A stretch of DNA of 64,000 nt from VRUE01 sp040879985 (lineage in GTDB: Bacteria; Actinomycetota; Thermoleophilia; Solirubrobacterales; 70-9). Position numbers and translations under genes: made by a program. Positions 25,415-32,041 of this stretch are shown in pieces (positions within the stretch are counted from its first letter, which is position 1; every line of letters starts with the position of its first letter). The stretch covers positions 124,001 through 188,000 of the forward strand of contig JBBDJH010000016.1 in the NCBI GenBank assembly GCA_040879985.1. Direction: 5' to 3'. The notes beneath the pieces were generated by a model, which was given only the letters and a program-made list of their open reading frames with translations, searched no databases and was not told the DNA's origin.

Positions 25415-25830
25415 TGACCAGCACGGACGCCAAACCGGTGCTGGGCCGGATCCTGCGCGACGCGCGCCGCCGTGTCGGCGTCTCGCAGCGCCGCCTCGCA
25501 ATCCGGACGGGAATCGCGGCGCCGGCGATCAGCCGGATCGAGAACGGCCACGAGTCGCCCTCCTTCGAGCGCTTCGCCGCCTGCCTGGAAGCGCTCGGCT
25601 TTGAGCCGACGGTCGAACTGCACAAGCTCGGCGGCAGCGCGGCAGACCCCGTCCATCTCGCCGCCGAGGCAGAGGGGACGCCCAGCCAGCGGCTGGAGCG
25701 GCTGTTCGAGTGGATGCGCTTCGGCGACCGGCTCGCCCGCGCTCCCTTGCGACCGCTGCCCGATCGCGGCGCCGTCGAGGCCGTCGTCGCGGGGGTCAGC
25801 ATCCGCGCGCGGTGGGGTTCGACGATCTGA
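25414..25830 (+). CDS. XRE-family helix-turn-helix protein, probably truncated by frameshift
   Basis: The 138-residue product has an XRE HTH (LRDARRRVGVSQRRLAIRTGIAAPAISRIENGHESPSFERFAACLEALGFEP, residues ~10-65). It is followed by the DPVHLAAEAEGTPSQRLERLFEWMRFGDRLA segment typical of actinobacterial regulators linked to nucleotidyltransferase toxins. After AVEAVVAGVSIRA the reading frame appears to shift: the next frame continues with a nucleotidyltransferase-like end. The ATG at 25414 is chosen because the HTH begins there and the operator overlaps it. It may be an antitoxin or regulator remnant. Confidence 0.7.
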   Translation: MTSTDAKPVLGRILRDARRRVGVSQRRLAIRTGIAAPAISRIENGHESPSFERFAACLEALGFEPTVELHKLGGSAADPVHLAAEAEGTPSQRLERLFEWMRFGDRLARAPLRPLPDRGAVEAVVAGVSIRARWGSTI

Positions 25831-25913
25831 TCCGCCTGAAGAGGGAGTCGGGCCGCGATCGCGATCTGGAGGACGTCGCCACTCTGCTGGCGACCAAGCG
25901 CCAGGCGCGCTGA
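25800..25913 (+). pseudogene. Out-of-frame C-terminus of a nucleotidyltransferase-like protein
   Basis: In the +1 frame relative to the HTH gene, the sequence encodes VGFDDLIRLKRESGRDRDLEDVATLLATKRQAR and then a stop. This is the usual C-terminal end of AbiEii/MNT-like nucleotidyltransferases (DDLIxxKxxxGRxxDLxDIxxL). The catalytic N-terminal part is absent, so a deletion plus frameshift has joined the HTH gene to the tail of its former partner. Confidence 0.55.
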
Positions 25914-25929
25914 TGTCGAGCTCGTAACG

Positions 25930-25943
25930 ACACCACTAGGTGT
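25930..25943. promoter_or_regulatory. vapBC operator ACACC-ACTA-GGTGT
   Basis: A perfect 5-bp inverted repeat directly upstream of and touching the TATAGT -10-like hexamer (25943-25948). The ATG of vapB is 6 nt after that hexamer. Overlapping CACTA/TAGTG halves extend it to 25949. It fits a ribbon-helix-helix autoregulatory site. Confidence 0.5.
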
Positions 25944-25954
25944 ATAGTGATGCC

Positions 25955-26218
25955 ATGAGTAGAACGCAGGTCTATCTGGGCGCGGGCGAGCTGGAGCTCC
26001 TCGATCGCGCCTCGCGCGATACGGGGGCGTCGCGCTCGGAGTTGATCCGTCGTGCGGTTCGCGCGACGTTTGACGAGCAGGGGAAGGACGAGAAGCTTCG
26101 TGCCCTCAAGGCCAGCGCCGGCTCTTGGCGGGGCCGGGGCGCCAGCGGCGCCGAGTACGTCGACGCCCTCCGCGGCGGCGACCTCAACGATCGCTTGGCC
26201 CGACTCGGCGTCAAGTGA
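25955..26218 (+). CDS. vapB: VapB-like antitoxin, ribbon-helix-helix
   Basis: This 87-residue antitoxin starts with an RHH DNA-binding domain (RTQVYLGAGELELLDRASRDTGASRSELIRRAVRATF). Its C-terminal half should wrap the toxin; it contains RGRGASGAEYVDALRGGDLNDRLARLG. It overlaps the toxin gene by 4 bp (GTGA), as is usual for type II pairs. The ATG at 25955 is 6 nt after a -10-like TATAGT, so translation is likely leaderless and autoregulated by the palindrome just upstream. Confidence 0.88.
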   Translation: MSRTQVYLGAGELELLDRASRDTGASRSELIRRAVRATFDEQGKDEKLRALKASAGSWRGRGASGAEYVDALRGGDLNDRLARLGVK

Positions 26219-26592
26219 AGCTGCTGGACACCAGCGTCGCGATCGACCACCTGCGCGGTTCGCCCCCCGCGGTCGATCTCCTCAGCGGCTTGATCGAGGT
26301 CGGAGAGCCCCTTCTCGCCAGCGAGGTCGTTCGCTTCGAGCTGTTGGCTGGCGTGCGCGAGAAGGAGATCGACGCATTGGAGCAGTTCTTCTCGGCGGTC
26401 TCCTGGGTGCCGGTGGGGGAGGAGATAGCCCGAGCCGCCGGCTCCCTCGCCCAGCGCCACCGCCGCTCGCACAGCGGTATCGACGCTGCGGACTACCTGA
26501 TCGCCGCCACCGCGCTCCTGCTCGAGGCCGATCTGTTGACCACCAACGTCCGCCACTTCCCGATGCTCGCCGGCTTGGCTTCCGCCTACTGA
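26215..26592 (+). CDS. vapC: VapC-like PIN-domain ribonuclease toxin
   Basis: This 125-residue PIN nuclease is predicted to cleave tRNA or rRNA when free of VapB. Acidic active-site residues are visible: Asp in KLLDTSVAIDHL at the N-terminus, Glu in VVRFELLAGV near residue 41, and the Asp pair in SGIDAADYLIAATALL near residue 90, followed by LLTTNVRHF. The GTG start overlaps the antitoxin stop. The pair sits in a patch of decayed genes beside a tRNA-Leu gene. Confidence 0.9.
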   Translation: MKLLDTSVAIDHLRGSPPAVDLLSGLIEVGEPLLASEVVRFELLAGVREKEIDALEQFFSAVSWVPVGEEIARAAGSLAQRHRRSHSGIDAADYLIAATALLLEADLLTTNVRHFPMLAGLASAY

Positions 26593-27011
26593 GGCGGATG
26601 GGAAGGGACCCGGGTCGCCTCGCGACCTCGCCGGCTCCGGCGTGGTTGTACGGTTTGGCAATGCGGCGCGACGAGAAGCGAGTCGGGAACTGGACGCCGA
26701 ACGGCGAGGTGGAGCGCGCCAGATTGCGCCGTGACTACCTCGAGCTCTCCCGCGCAGCGCATGAAGCAGGTCTTCGAGCTGTCGCGCTTCATGTCGCGAG
26801 TCGCCGACGCCGGCCATCGCCAGCGCGGTGGCTGACGCGATCACCGGCTGCGCCGCTCACTCGATGAGATGCGCAACGGCGAACTGAGGGCAGACATCGG
26901 CCGGCACGCGCTTGAGCGCCTCGCCCCGGCGGCTGCGTAGCTGCAGACCCGGCCAGGTTCGGCTGAAACCGGCCGTTTCGGTGCCTGACTGGCGCACCAC
27001 TGGCGCACCGG
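26593..27011. other. Spacer with no intact gene between vapC and the small minus-strand gene
   Basis: Apart from the frameshifted remnant at 26661-26834, this 419-bp stretch holds no convincing coding region. A short tandem repeat (ACTGGCGCACC twice) lies at about 26987-27009. I see no RNA gene or attachment-site copy here. Confidence 0.5.
26661..26834 (+). pseudogene. Frameshifted remnant of a small helical protein
   Basis: The first frame reads MRRDEKRVGNWTPNGEVERARLRRDYLELS. A one-base shift around 26750 is then needed to continue as AQRMKQVFELSRFMSRVADAGHRQRGG to a stop at about 26834. The combined sequence (DYLELSPAxRxxQxFELSRF) resembles short helical proteins found beside nucleotidyltransferase genes. 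In the unshifted frame the reading frame runs on with low-complexity Arg/Ala. Evidence is modest. Confidence 0.35.
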
Positions 27012-27230
27012 CTACCCCTCGCCGTCGCTCGGCATGCCGGCGGTCAGCCGCTCGAAGTCCTCGGCCGAAGCAGGCCGAGTGCCCTGCGCGGCGTCGATCT
27101 CCGCCATCGGCGTGATCGGCGGTTCCAGCGTCACTCCGCCCATCCGGTCGGGCACGACCTCGTAACGGCGACCGTCGATCTCTACGAGATCGCCGACGGC
27201 GATGTCGAGTCTTCTGATCGGGGTCGCCAC
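27012..27230 (-). CDS. Small hypothetical protein (72 residues)
   Basis: From the GTG at 27230 it reads VATPIRRLDIAVGDLVEIDGRRYEVVPDRMGGVTLEPPI, a short SH3-like beta fold candidate, followed by an acidic helical tail ending FERLTAGMPSDGEG. The composition and codon use look coding and homogeneous. Upstream extensions would read through the tRNA terminator and are rejected. It could be a remnant or antitoxin-like protein; no family is recognised. Confidence 0.5.
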   Translation of the reverse strand: MATPIRRLDIAVGDLVEIDGRRYEVVPDRMGGVTLEPPITPMAEIDAAQGTRPASAEDFERLTAGMPSDGEG

Positions 27231-27301
27231 GCACCGAGATGGTAGAGGGGAGGGCGAGCTTCTTTGCTGGGGGAACCCCGCCAGGTTGGCCCTCCAGACG
27301 C

Positions 27302-27323
27302 AAAAACCCCCGCTGAACGGGGG
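27302..27323 (-). terminator. Rho-independent terminator of tRNA-Leu
   Basis: On the minus strand a five-pair CCCCC/GGGGG stem with a 7-nt loop (27307-27323) is followed by five T residues. It lies 10 bp after the tRNA-Leu 3' end. Confidence 0.85.
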
Positions 27324-27332
27324 CATTGCTAT

Positions 27333-27417
27333 GCGGCTGAATGGAGTCGAACCATCACGCCCCGTTAGGGGCACAAGGCCCTCAACCTTGCGCGTCTACC
27401 AGTTCCGCCACAGCCGC
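27333..27417 (-). tRNA. tRNA-Leu (GAG anticodon)
   Basis: The 85-nt class II tRNA reads, on the minus strand, acceptor GCGGCTG pairing with CAGCCGC, D arm GCGGAACTGGTAGACGC, anticodon stem CAAGG/CCTTG with loop TTGAGGG (anticodon GAG), a long variable arm GCCCC-taac-GGGGC and T loop TTCGACT. CCA is not encoded. It faces the decayed accessory region, as expected for an integration hotspot. Confidence 0.96.
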
Positions 27418-27528
27418 TCGAGGGCGGCCGATTCTAGATGTTTGGCGGTGGCGGGGGTTGCGGGTGGGTGGGAAGGGGGCTGCGGGGCCGTGGTTTGCTT
27501 GCGCGCGTCCGGGCCGGGCGGTACTCTG

Positions 27529-27542
27529 CGAACAGGTGTTCG
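27529..27542. promoter_or_regulatory. LexA-binding SOS box
   Basis: CGAAC-AGGT-GTTCG matches the actinobacterial/Bacillus SOS box exactly and lies 40 bp before the lexA start. It implies classical LexA autoregulation. Confidence 0.93.
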
Positions 27543-27581
27543 AACGTCTCTGTGCGCTGTGTTGTCGATGAGGAGGATCGC

Positions 27582-28202
27582 GTGGTGGACCTGGACCTGA
27601 CCAAGAGGCAGAAGGAGATTTTTGACTTCATTCGCCGCTACGCGGCGAAAACGGGCTATCCGCCGACCGTCCGCGAGATCGGCAAAGCGGTCGGCCTGCA
27701 CTCCTCGTCGACGGTGCATGCGCACCTCGCCAACCTCGAGAAGATCGGCCTGCTGCGCCGCGATCCCTCGAAGCCGCGCGCGATCGAGCTGCTCATCGAC
27801 AAGGCGAAGAAGACGATCCTGCCCGAGGGCTCGGGGCTGCCGCTGATCGGCCAGGTCGCCGCCGGTGCCCCGATCCTCGCCGAGGAGAACATCGAGGAGT
27901 ACATCGAGATCCCCGACGTGATCGGCGGCGAGGACGGCGACTACGTCCTCCGCGTGCGCGGCGAAAGCATGAAGGAAGCCGGCATCTTCGGCGGCGACTA
28001 CGTCGTCGTCCGCCCCGCCGACGACGCGACCGACGGCGAGATCGTCGTTGCGATGATTGGCGACGAGGCGACCGTCAAGCGCTTCTTCCGCGAATCCGAC
28101 CACATCCGCCTGCAGCCCGAGAACGAGGCGATGGAGCCGATCCGCAGCGCCGAGGTCACCGTTCTCGGCCGGGTCATAGGGGTAGTTCGCAAAGTCTCCT
28201 GA
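27582..28202 (+). CDS. lexA: LexA repressor
   Basis: LexA is the SOS master repressor; it self-cleaves when RecA filaments form. The winged HTH covers residues ~1-75 (TKRQKEIFDFIRRYAAKTGYPPTVREIGKAVGLHSSSTVHAHLANLEKIGLL). The cleavage site Ala-Gly lies in GQVAAGAPI near residue 90, the catalytic Ser in VRGESMKEAGIFGGD and the Lys in EATVKRFF. AGGAGG at 27571-27576 supports a GTG at 27582 or 27585. With 206 residues it is normal in length. It is controlled by the SOS box upstream and ends in a hairpin shared with the convergent SDR gene. Confidence 0.97.
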   Translation: MVDLDLTKRQKEIFDFIRRYAAKTGYPPTVREIGKAVGLHSSSTVHAHLANLEKIGLLRRDPSKPRAIELLIDKAKKTILPEGSGLPLIGQVAAGAPILAEENIEEYIEIPDVIGGEDGDYVLRVRGESMKEAGIFGGDYVVVRPADDATDGEIVVAMIGDEATVKRFFRESDHIRLQPENEAMEPIRSAEVTVLGRVIGVVRKVS

Positions 28203-28218
28203 CCCCTGGGGCGTCAGG
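28198..28218. terminator. Compact hairpin between convergent lexA and SDR genes
   Basis: CCTGAC and GTCAGG arms with an inner CC/GG pair form a short stem that includes the lexA stop and touches the SDR stop. There is no T-tract. Confidence 0.45.
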
Positions 28219-29043
28219 TTAGGGCCACTTGCCGGATTCGATCAGCTTTTTGTAGCGCCGCTGGCGCCGTCTCGCGTCGCGCATCACCAGCGGCAGCAGG
28301 CGCAGGGCGAGGCGGGGGAAGAGGTCGAAGATGCGCAGGACCGGGCCGCGCCAGCGGGGCATGACGAGCAGCGGGCGGGGCCGTTCGGAGAGCTTGCCGA
28401 CCGCGGTCGCGACCTGCCCGGGGGTGAGCAGCTGGCCGGAGAAGGAGCCCGCCGCGGCCGGGTCGTCGAGCTTGTCCTCGAGCATCGGCGTCCAGATCCC
28501 GTCGGGGCAGACGGCCGAGAGCTTGACGCCGGAGACGCCGGCGCGGCGCAGGTCGAAGAGCGTGCCCAGGGTGAAGGCCAGCGCCGCGTGCTTGCTGGCC
28601 GAGTAGTTGACCTCGCCCGGCGCCGCAACCAGCCCGGCCAGCGAGATCACGTTGATCACGTGGCCGTGTCCGGCGGGGGTCATCAGCTCGAGCGCGGCGA
28701 TCGTGCCGTTCATCGTGCCCAGCGTGTTGACGTCGAGCATCGTCCGGCGCGTCGTTTCGCCCTGCTCCCAGGACTGGCCGGTGACGAGCACGCCGGCGTT
28801 GTTCACCCAGAGGTCGAGCGAGCCGCCGCGGGTGGCGGCGGCCGCCGCGGTAGCCCGGCAGGCGTCGCAGTCGGTGACGTCGAGCTCCGAGGCGGAGGCG
28901 CCGGCGCCGATCTCAGCCGCGGTCGTCGCGGCGGCATCGAGATCGATGTCGGTGGCCTGGACCAGGTAGCCGCGACTGGCCAGGTCGAGCGCAATCGCCC
29001 GCCCAAGCCCACCACCCGCTCCAGTGACAACGGCAACCGGCAC
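28219..29043 (-). CDS. Short-chain dehydrogenase/reductase
   Basis: This classical SDR oxidoreductase has 274 residues. The cofactor motif TGAGGGLG is at residues 8-15, NNAG near residue 85, the catalytic Ser in VISLAG near 135, and YSASK near 152 holds the Tyr and Lys. Asp at the end of beta-2 (ATDIDLD) favours NAD(H). The C-terminal extension with LRIFDLFPRLALRLLP and a basic tail (RDARRRQRRYKKLI) suggests membrane association, as in acyl/sterol-type SDRs. The GTG start at 29043 is placed at the domain start; no ribosome site is visible. Confidence 0.88.
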   Translation of the reverse strand: MPVAVVTGAGGGLGRAIALDLASRGYLVQATDIDLDAAATTAAEIGAGASASELDVTDCDACRATAAAAATRGGSLDLWVNNAGVLVTGQSWEQGETTRRTMLDVNTLGTMNGTIAALELMTPAGHGHVINVISLAGLVAAPGEVNYSASKHAALAFTLGTLFDLRRAGVSGVKLSAVCPDGIWTPMLEDKLDDPAAAGSFSGQLLTPGQVATAVGKLSERPRPLLVMPRWRGPVLRIFDLFPRLALRLLPLVMRDARRRQRRYKKLIESGKWP

Positions 29044-29215
29044 ATTGGCCAGGGTATTCGATGCAACCGCAAAGCCCGTGAAAACCAAGCAGGTCGGTGG
29101 GCGCAGGGAGGGAGGTGAGGGGAGCGCACTTCTAGTGCGTGACCCGATCCGACCGACTGAGCCCGCCGAGATGCGCCGGTTTGCAGCGGGCCGCTCAGGG
29201 TTTACCATGCCTAAT

Positions 29216-29580
29216 GCGGGCTGGGCGACTGCGGGGGGAGAGAAAACCCCTCGAGGAAAGTCCGGACACCGAAGGGCAAGGCGGTGGGTAACGCCCACCC
29301 GGGGAAACCCGCGGGAAAGTGCCACAGAAACATACGGCCGATGGCGCAGCCACACGTGAGCTGCGTACAGGCAAAGGTGAAATGGTGCGGTAAGAGCGCA
29401 CCGGCGTCGCGGTGACGCGGCGGCCAGGCAAACCCCGCCCGGTGCAAGGCCAAACAGGATCGTCGACCCTGCCCGGCGAGATCCAGGTAGGCCGCAGGGC
29501 CGCTCCGGCGGCCCCCCCGGGACCTCGGTCCCGGTGAGATAGATAGTCGCTCACGACAGGATCCGGCTTACAGGCCCGCT
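29216..29580 (+). ncRNA. rnpB: RNase P RNA, type A
   Basis: All universally conserved blocks are in order: GAGGAAAGTCCGGAC near 29260, ACAGAAACATACGGCCGATGG near 29326-29346, GGTAAGAGCGCACCG near 29388-29402, GGCAAACCCC near 29427-29436, and AGATAGATAG-TCGCTCACGACAGGATCCGGCTTA at 29538-29570. The P1 stem GCGGGC (29216) pairs with GCCCGC (to 29579). The RNA is the catalytic component of 5' tRNA maturation. Confidence 0.97.
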
Positions 29581-29582
29581 AC

Positions 29583-29616
29583 GGAGAGGCTTCCCTCGCA
29601 AGAGGGGGGCCTCTCC
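29583..29616 (+). terminator. Hairpin downstream of rnpB
   Basis: GGAGAGGC pairs with GCCTCTCC around an inner CCCTC/GAGGG stem and a 4-nt loop, starting three bases after the RNase P RNA. A T-rich stretch follows 22 bp later. It probably terminates or processes rnpB. Confidence 0.6.
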
Positions 29617-29798
29617 AACCTCGTCACCGTTTTCTGTCTTAGCGTTTGCTAACCTGCCGCCAACTTCCGCTGAATCTCCGCCACATACCGCGGGGAGCGG
29701 GGGACCCACAAGTTGGGGCGAATCGCCGGCATCCGCCGCGTAGCGCAGCTCTTTCAGCGCGAGCCCGTCAGCTAACCCCGTAAGCGCCCGAAAGAGCG

Positions 29799-30284
29799 AT
29801 GAAGACAGGCACGAACCGCCCCTGGCGGAAATCCCACTCACGCGCGGCCCTGCTGCTGGTTGTCGCGACCCTGGCCTGCGCGGCCGCGCCCGCCCAGGCG
29901 GGCACCGGCGGCGCCTGGACCGCCGCCTCCGACGGCGCCCAGGCGGGCCGCGGCCTCGCCTTCACCCAGCTGCGCTGGGCCGGCGCCACCTGGTACGGCC
30001 CGGGCCTCTACGGCAACCGCACCGCCTGCGGCCATGTGCTGCGTCCGGGCACGACCGGCGTCGCCCACCGCAGCCTCCCCTGCGGCACGTCGGTCAAGTT
30101 CGTCTACCGCGGCCGCCAGGTCGTCACCCGGGTTATCGACCGCGGCCCCTACAGCCACGGCAACGACTGGGACCTGACCCTCGCCGTCGCCCGGGCGCTG
30201 CGCTTCGAGCGGGTCGGCGCCGACCGGGTCGGCTTCGCGGTCTCGCGGAAGTTCGCCCGCAACTGGCGCGCCCAGCGCCGCTAA
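29799..30284 (+). CDS. RlpA-like secreted double-psi beta-barrel protein
   Basis: The 161-residue secreted protein has a signal peptide (ALLLVVATLACAAAPAQAG, cleavage near residue 35). The DPBB/RlpA domain follows: ATWYGPGLYGNRTACGHVL, AHRSLPCGTSVKFVYRGRQVVTRVIDRGPY and WDLTLAVARALRF. The catalytic-type Asp in IDRGPY is retained. RlpA proteins bind or cleave denuded peptidoglycan. Two Cys may form a disulfide. A GAAAGAG ribosome site precedes the ATG. Confidence 0.87.
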   Translation: MKTGTNRPWRKSHSRAALLLVVATLACAAAPAQAGTGGAWTAASDGAQAGRGLAFTQLRWAGATWYGPGLYGNRTACGHVLRPGTTGVAHRSLPCGTSVKFVYRGRQVVTRVIDRGPYSHGNDWDLTLAVARALRFERVGADRVGFAVSRKFARNWRAQRR

Positions 30285-30376
30285 CCATCTGGGCTCGCTG
30301 ACAACCGCCCCTGCGGCTACTCTTCTCCGTCAAAGCCAGGCTAAGCAGGACTTTCTTCTACGAGAGGAGCATGGGC

Positions 30377-31105
30377 ATGTCGAGGTCTTTCCGGATAGTT
30401 GGCGTCGCCGAGCGGAGCGCCGTCCACGGTCGCCTTGCGATCGGGCTGGGCCTCGCCGCCTGCCTCGCCGCGCTGATCGTGATGGCCGCCGGCGCCGGCG
30501 CGGCGACCAGCTCCCGCACCACGGTCGTCCTCGGCAGCACCGCCAACACGCCCGACCCGTCCTGCCCGGAGCTGCCCTGCCAGGCGGTCGGCAGTGTCAC
30601 CGGCTTTCAGGTCAGCACCAACCAGTCGAGCCTGCCCTACCGCGTGCCCCGCAACGGCAAGGTCAAGGCCTGGACGCTGAGCTTGGCCCAGCCGACCAAC
30701 AAGCAGCGCGCCTTCTTCAACGGCTTCTTCGGCACGCCGCCGGAGGCGCGGCTGGCGATCCTGCGCCGCGTTCCCGGCAGCAACCCGCCGCGCTACAACC
30801 TGCGCCGCCAGGGCACCGTCCAGGTGCTCAGCCCCTATCTGGGCAAGACGGTCAAGTTCGGCGCCAACCTGCGGGTTGAAAAGGGCGACATCGTCGGCCT
30901 CACGATCCCCACCTGGGCCCCCGCCTTCGCCCAGGACCTCTCGGCGAAAAACGCCTGGCGGGCCAGCCGCGAGCCGGGCAAATGCGCCAACACCACCGAC
31001 GTCCGCCAGGGCAAGGCCCAGCAGCGGGTCGGCAAGCGGCAGACCTACGGCTGCCGCTACTCGACCGCCCGCCTGCTCTACACGGCCACGGTCGTCCTCG
31101 ACTGA
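30377..31105 (+). CDS. Secreted hypothetical protein
   Basis: The 242-residue product has an N-terminal membrane/signal segment (RLAIGLGLAACLAALIVMAAGAGAA, cleavage likely near residue 41) followed by a mostly beta exported domain with Cys near both ends (CPELPC and later GKC, YGC). The sequence has no recognised family motif. The ATG at 30377 is preferred to that at 30371 because AGAGGAG is spaced 7 nt from it. It stands between the rlpA-like gene and the convergent decarboxylase-like gene. Confidence 0.65.
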   Translation: MSRSFRIVGVAERSAVHGRLAIGLGLAACLAALIVMAAGAGAATSSRTTVVLGSTANTPDPSCPELPCQAVGSVTGFQVSTNQSSLPYRVPRNGKVKAWTLSLAQPTNKQRAFFNGFFGTPPEARLAILRRVPGSNPPRYNLRRQGTVQVLSPYLGKTVKFGANLRVEKGDIVGLTIPTWAPAFAQDLSAKNAWRASREPGKCANTTDVRQGKAQQRVGKRQTYGCRYSTARLLYTATVVLD

Positions 31106-31238
31106 CGCGCCTGGCACGGCGCATGCCGGCGTCCTCGGTCGCTCGCGTGCAGAGCACGCCACGCTCCCTGTGTCCTTGGCCTGCTTGCGCCAGCCACGTC
31201 AGTCGGGCCTCGGGGCCGGCCCCCTTTCGGCGTTGCGT

Positions 31239-31811
31239 TTACGCAGCCGAGGGGAGTACTTCGGGGGTCGCCTGATCTCTGGGCAGCGCCGCGGCGCTGG
31301 CGATCAGGCTCTGGAACTCGTTCAGGGCCAGGTGCGCCACCGCCTCGAGGATCTCCTCGTCGCTCCAGCCGATCTCCCGCGCCTCCTCGTGCAGGTGGTG
31401 GGGGGGAGCGCCGTCGGCGTCGAGCGTCGCCTGCAGGTACTCGAGCAGCGCCGCCTCCTTGGCGTCGCCGGAGCTGAAGCCGCGGGCCCGGGAGACCTCG
31501 TCCAGCCCGAGGCCGGCGCGCCGCGCCGACTTGGCGTGCTGGGCGGTCGAGTAGTCGTCCTGGCGGTACTCGGCGACAGCCAAAGCGATCCGCTCGCGGG
31601 TGGCGAGCGGCAGGACGCCGCCGCGCAGCTCGGAGCGCATCCGCGTGTAGGCGCGCAGCACGGCGGGGGCGCCGGCGAGGACGCCGACGAACTTGGTCAC
31701 CGCGCCGCCGGCCGCCTGGATGCTCTTGATCAGCGGAGCACTCTCGTCGGGGGCCGTCAACTCGTCGTGGATCTGGAATCTGCTTACTGCCGTTTTAACC
31801 GTCACTTGCAT
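31239..31811 (-). CDS. Carboxymuconolactone decarboxylase/AhpD-fold protein without redox Cys
   Basis: The 190-residue helical protein belongs to the CMD/AhpD superfamily. The core LPLATRERIALAVAEYRQDDYSTAQHAKSARRAGL follows the family pattern, but the redox CxxC is missing (DDYS in its place) while the His of AQHAKSA is retained. So it is unlikely to be an alkylhydroperoxidase; a decarboxylase or ligand-binding role is possible. Start ATG at 31811 has a GGCGGG ribosome site. It is divergent from glnA, with a palindromic operator in the spacer. Confidence 0.8.
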   Translation of the reverse strand: MQVTVKTAVSRFQIHDELTAPDESAPLIKSIQAAGGAVTKFVGVLAGAPAVLRAYTRMRSELRGGVLPLATRERIALAVAEYRQDDYSTAQHAKSARRAGLGLDEVSRARGFSSGDAKEAALLEYLQATLDADGAPPHHLHEEAREIGWSDEEILEAVAHLALNEFQSLIASAAALPRDQATPEVLPSAA

Positions 31812-31884
31812 CCCGCCTTTAGCTCGATCTCGCGGATTCCGCTTCACAGAGCCTTTATGTGGCCTTTACTTTACTTTGAGCCAT

Positions 31885-31905
31885 TAACTTACGAGAGGTA
31901 AGTTA
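31885..31905. promoter_or_regulatory. Operator palindrome TAACTTAC-N5-GTAAGTTA
   Basis: An exact 8-bp inverted repeat with 5-bp spacer lies 74 bp upstream of the CMD-like gene and 137 bp before glnA, in an A/T-rich stretch. It suits a MarR/TetR-type dimer. Which of the two divergent genes it controls is not decided; the CMD-like gene is nearer. Confidence 0.55.
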
Positions 31906-32041
31906 TAGCGCGATCCGGACGCCCCCGCAACCCCTCTGAGGCGCCTGTCACATACCCGTAATACGTCCGCTTGCACCTCGCCGGTTCAGTTCGCCTATCT
32001 TTGCCCCCTCAGCGCGCCAACAGCCAGCAAGGAGACCGGGA

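Noticed and set aside
24003..27417. Integrated element with tRNA-Leu as attachment site
   Set aside because: The location and decayed genes suit it, but I found no integrase and no second copy of the tRNA 3' end by eye, so it stays a suspicion only.
29551..29798. Small minus-strand ORF overlapping the rnpB 3' end
   Set aside because: Overlaps a conserved structural RNA and its hairpin and has no start signal.
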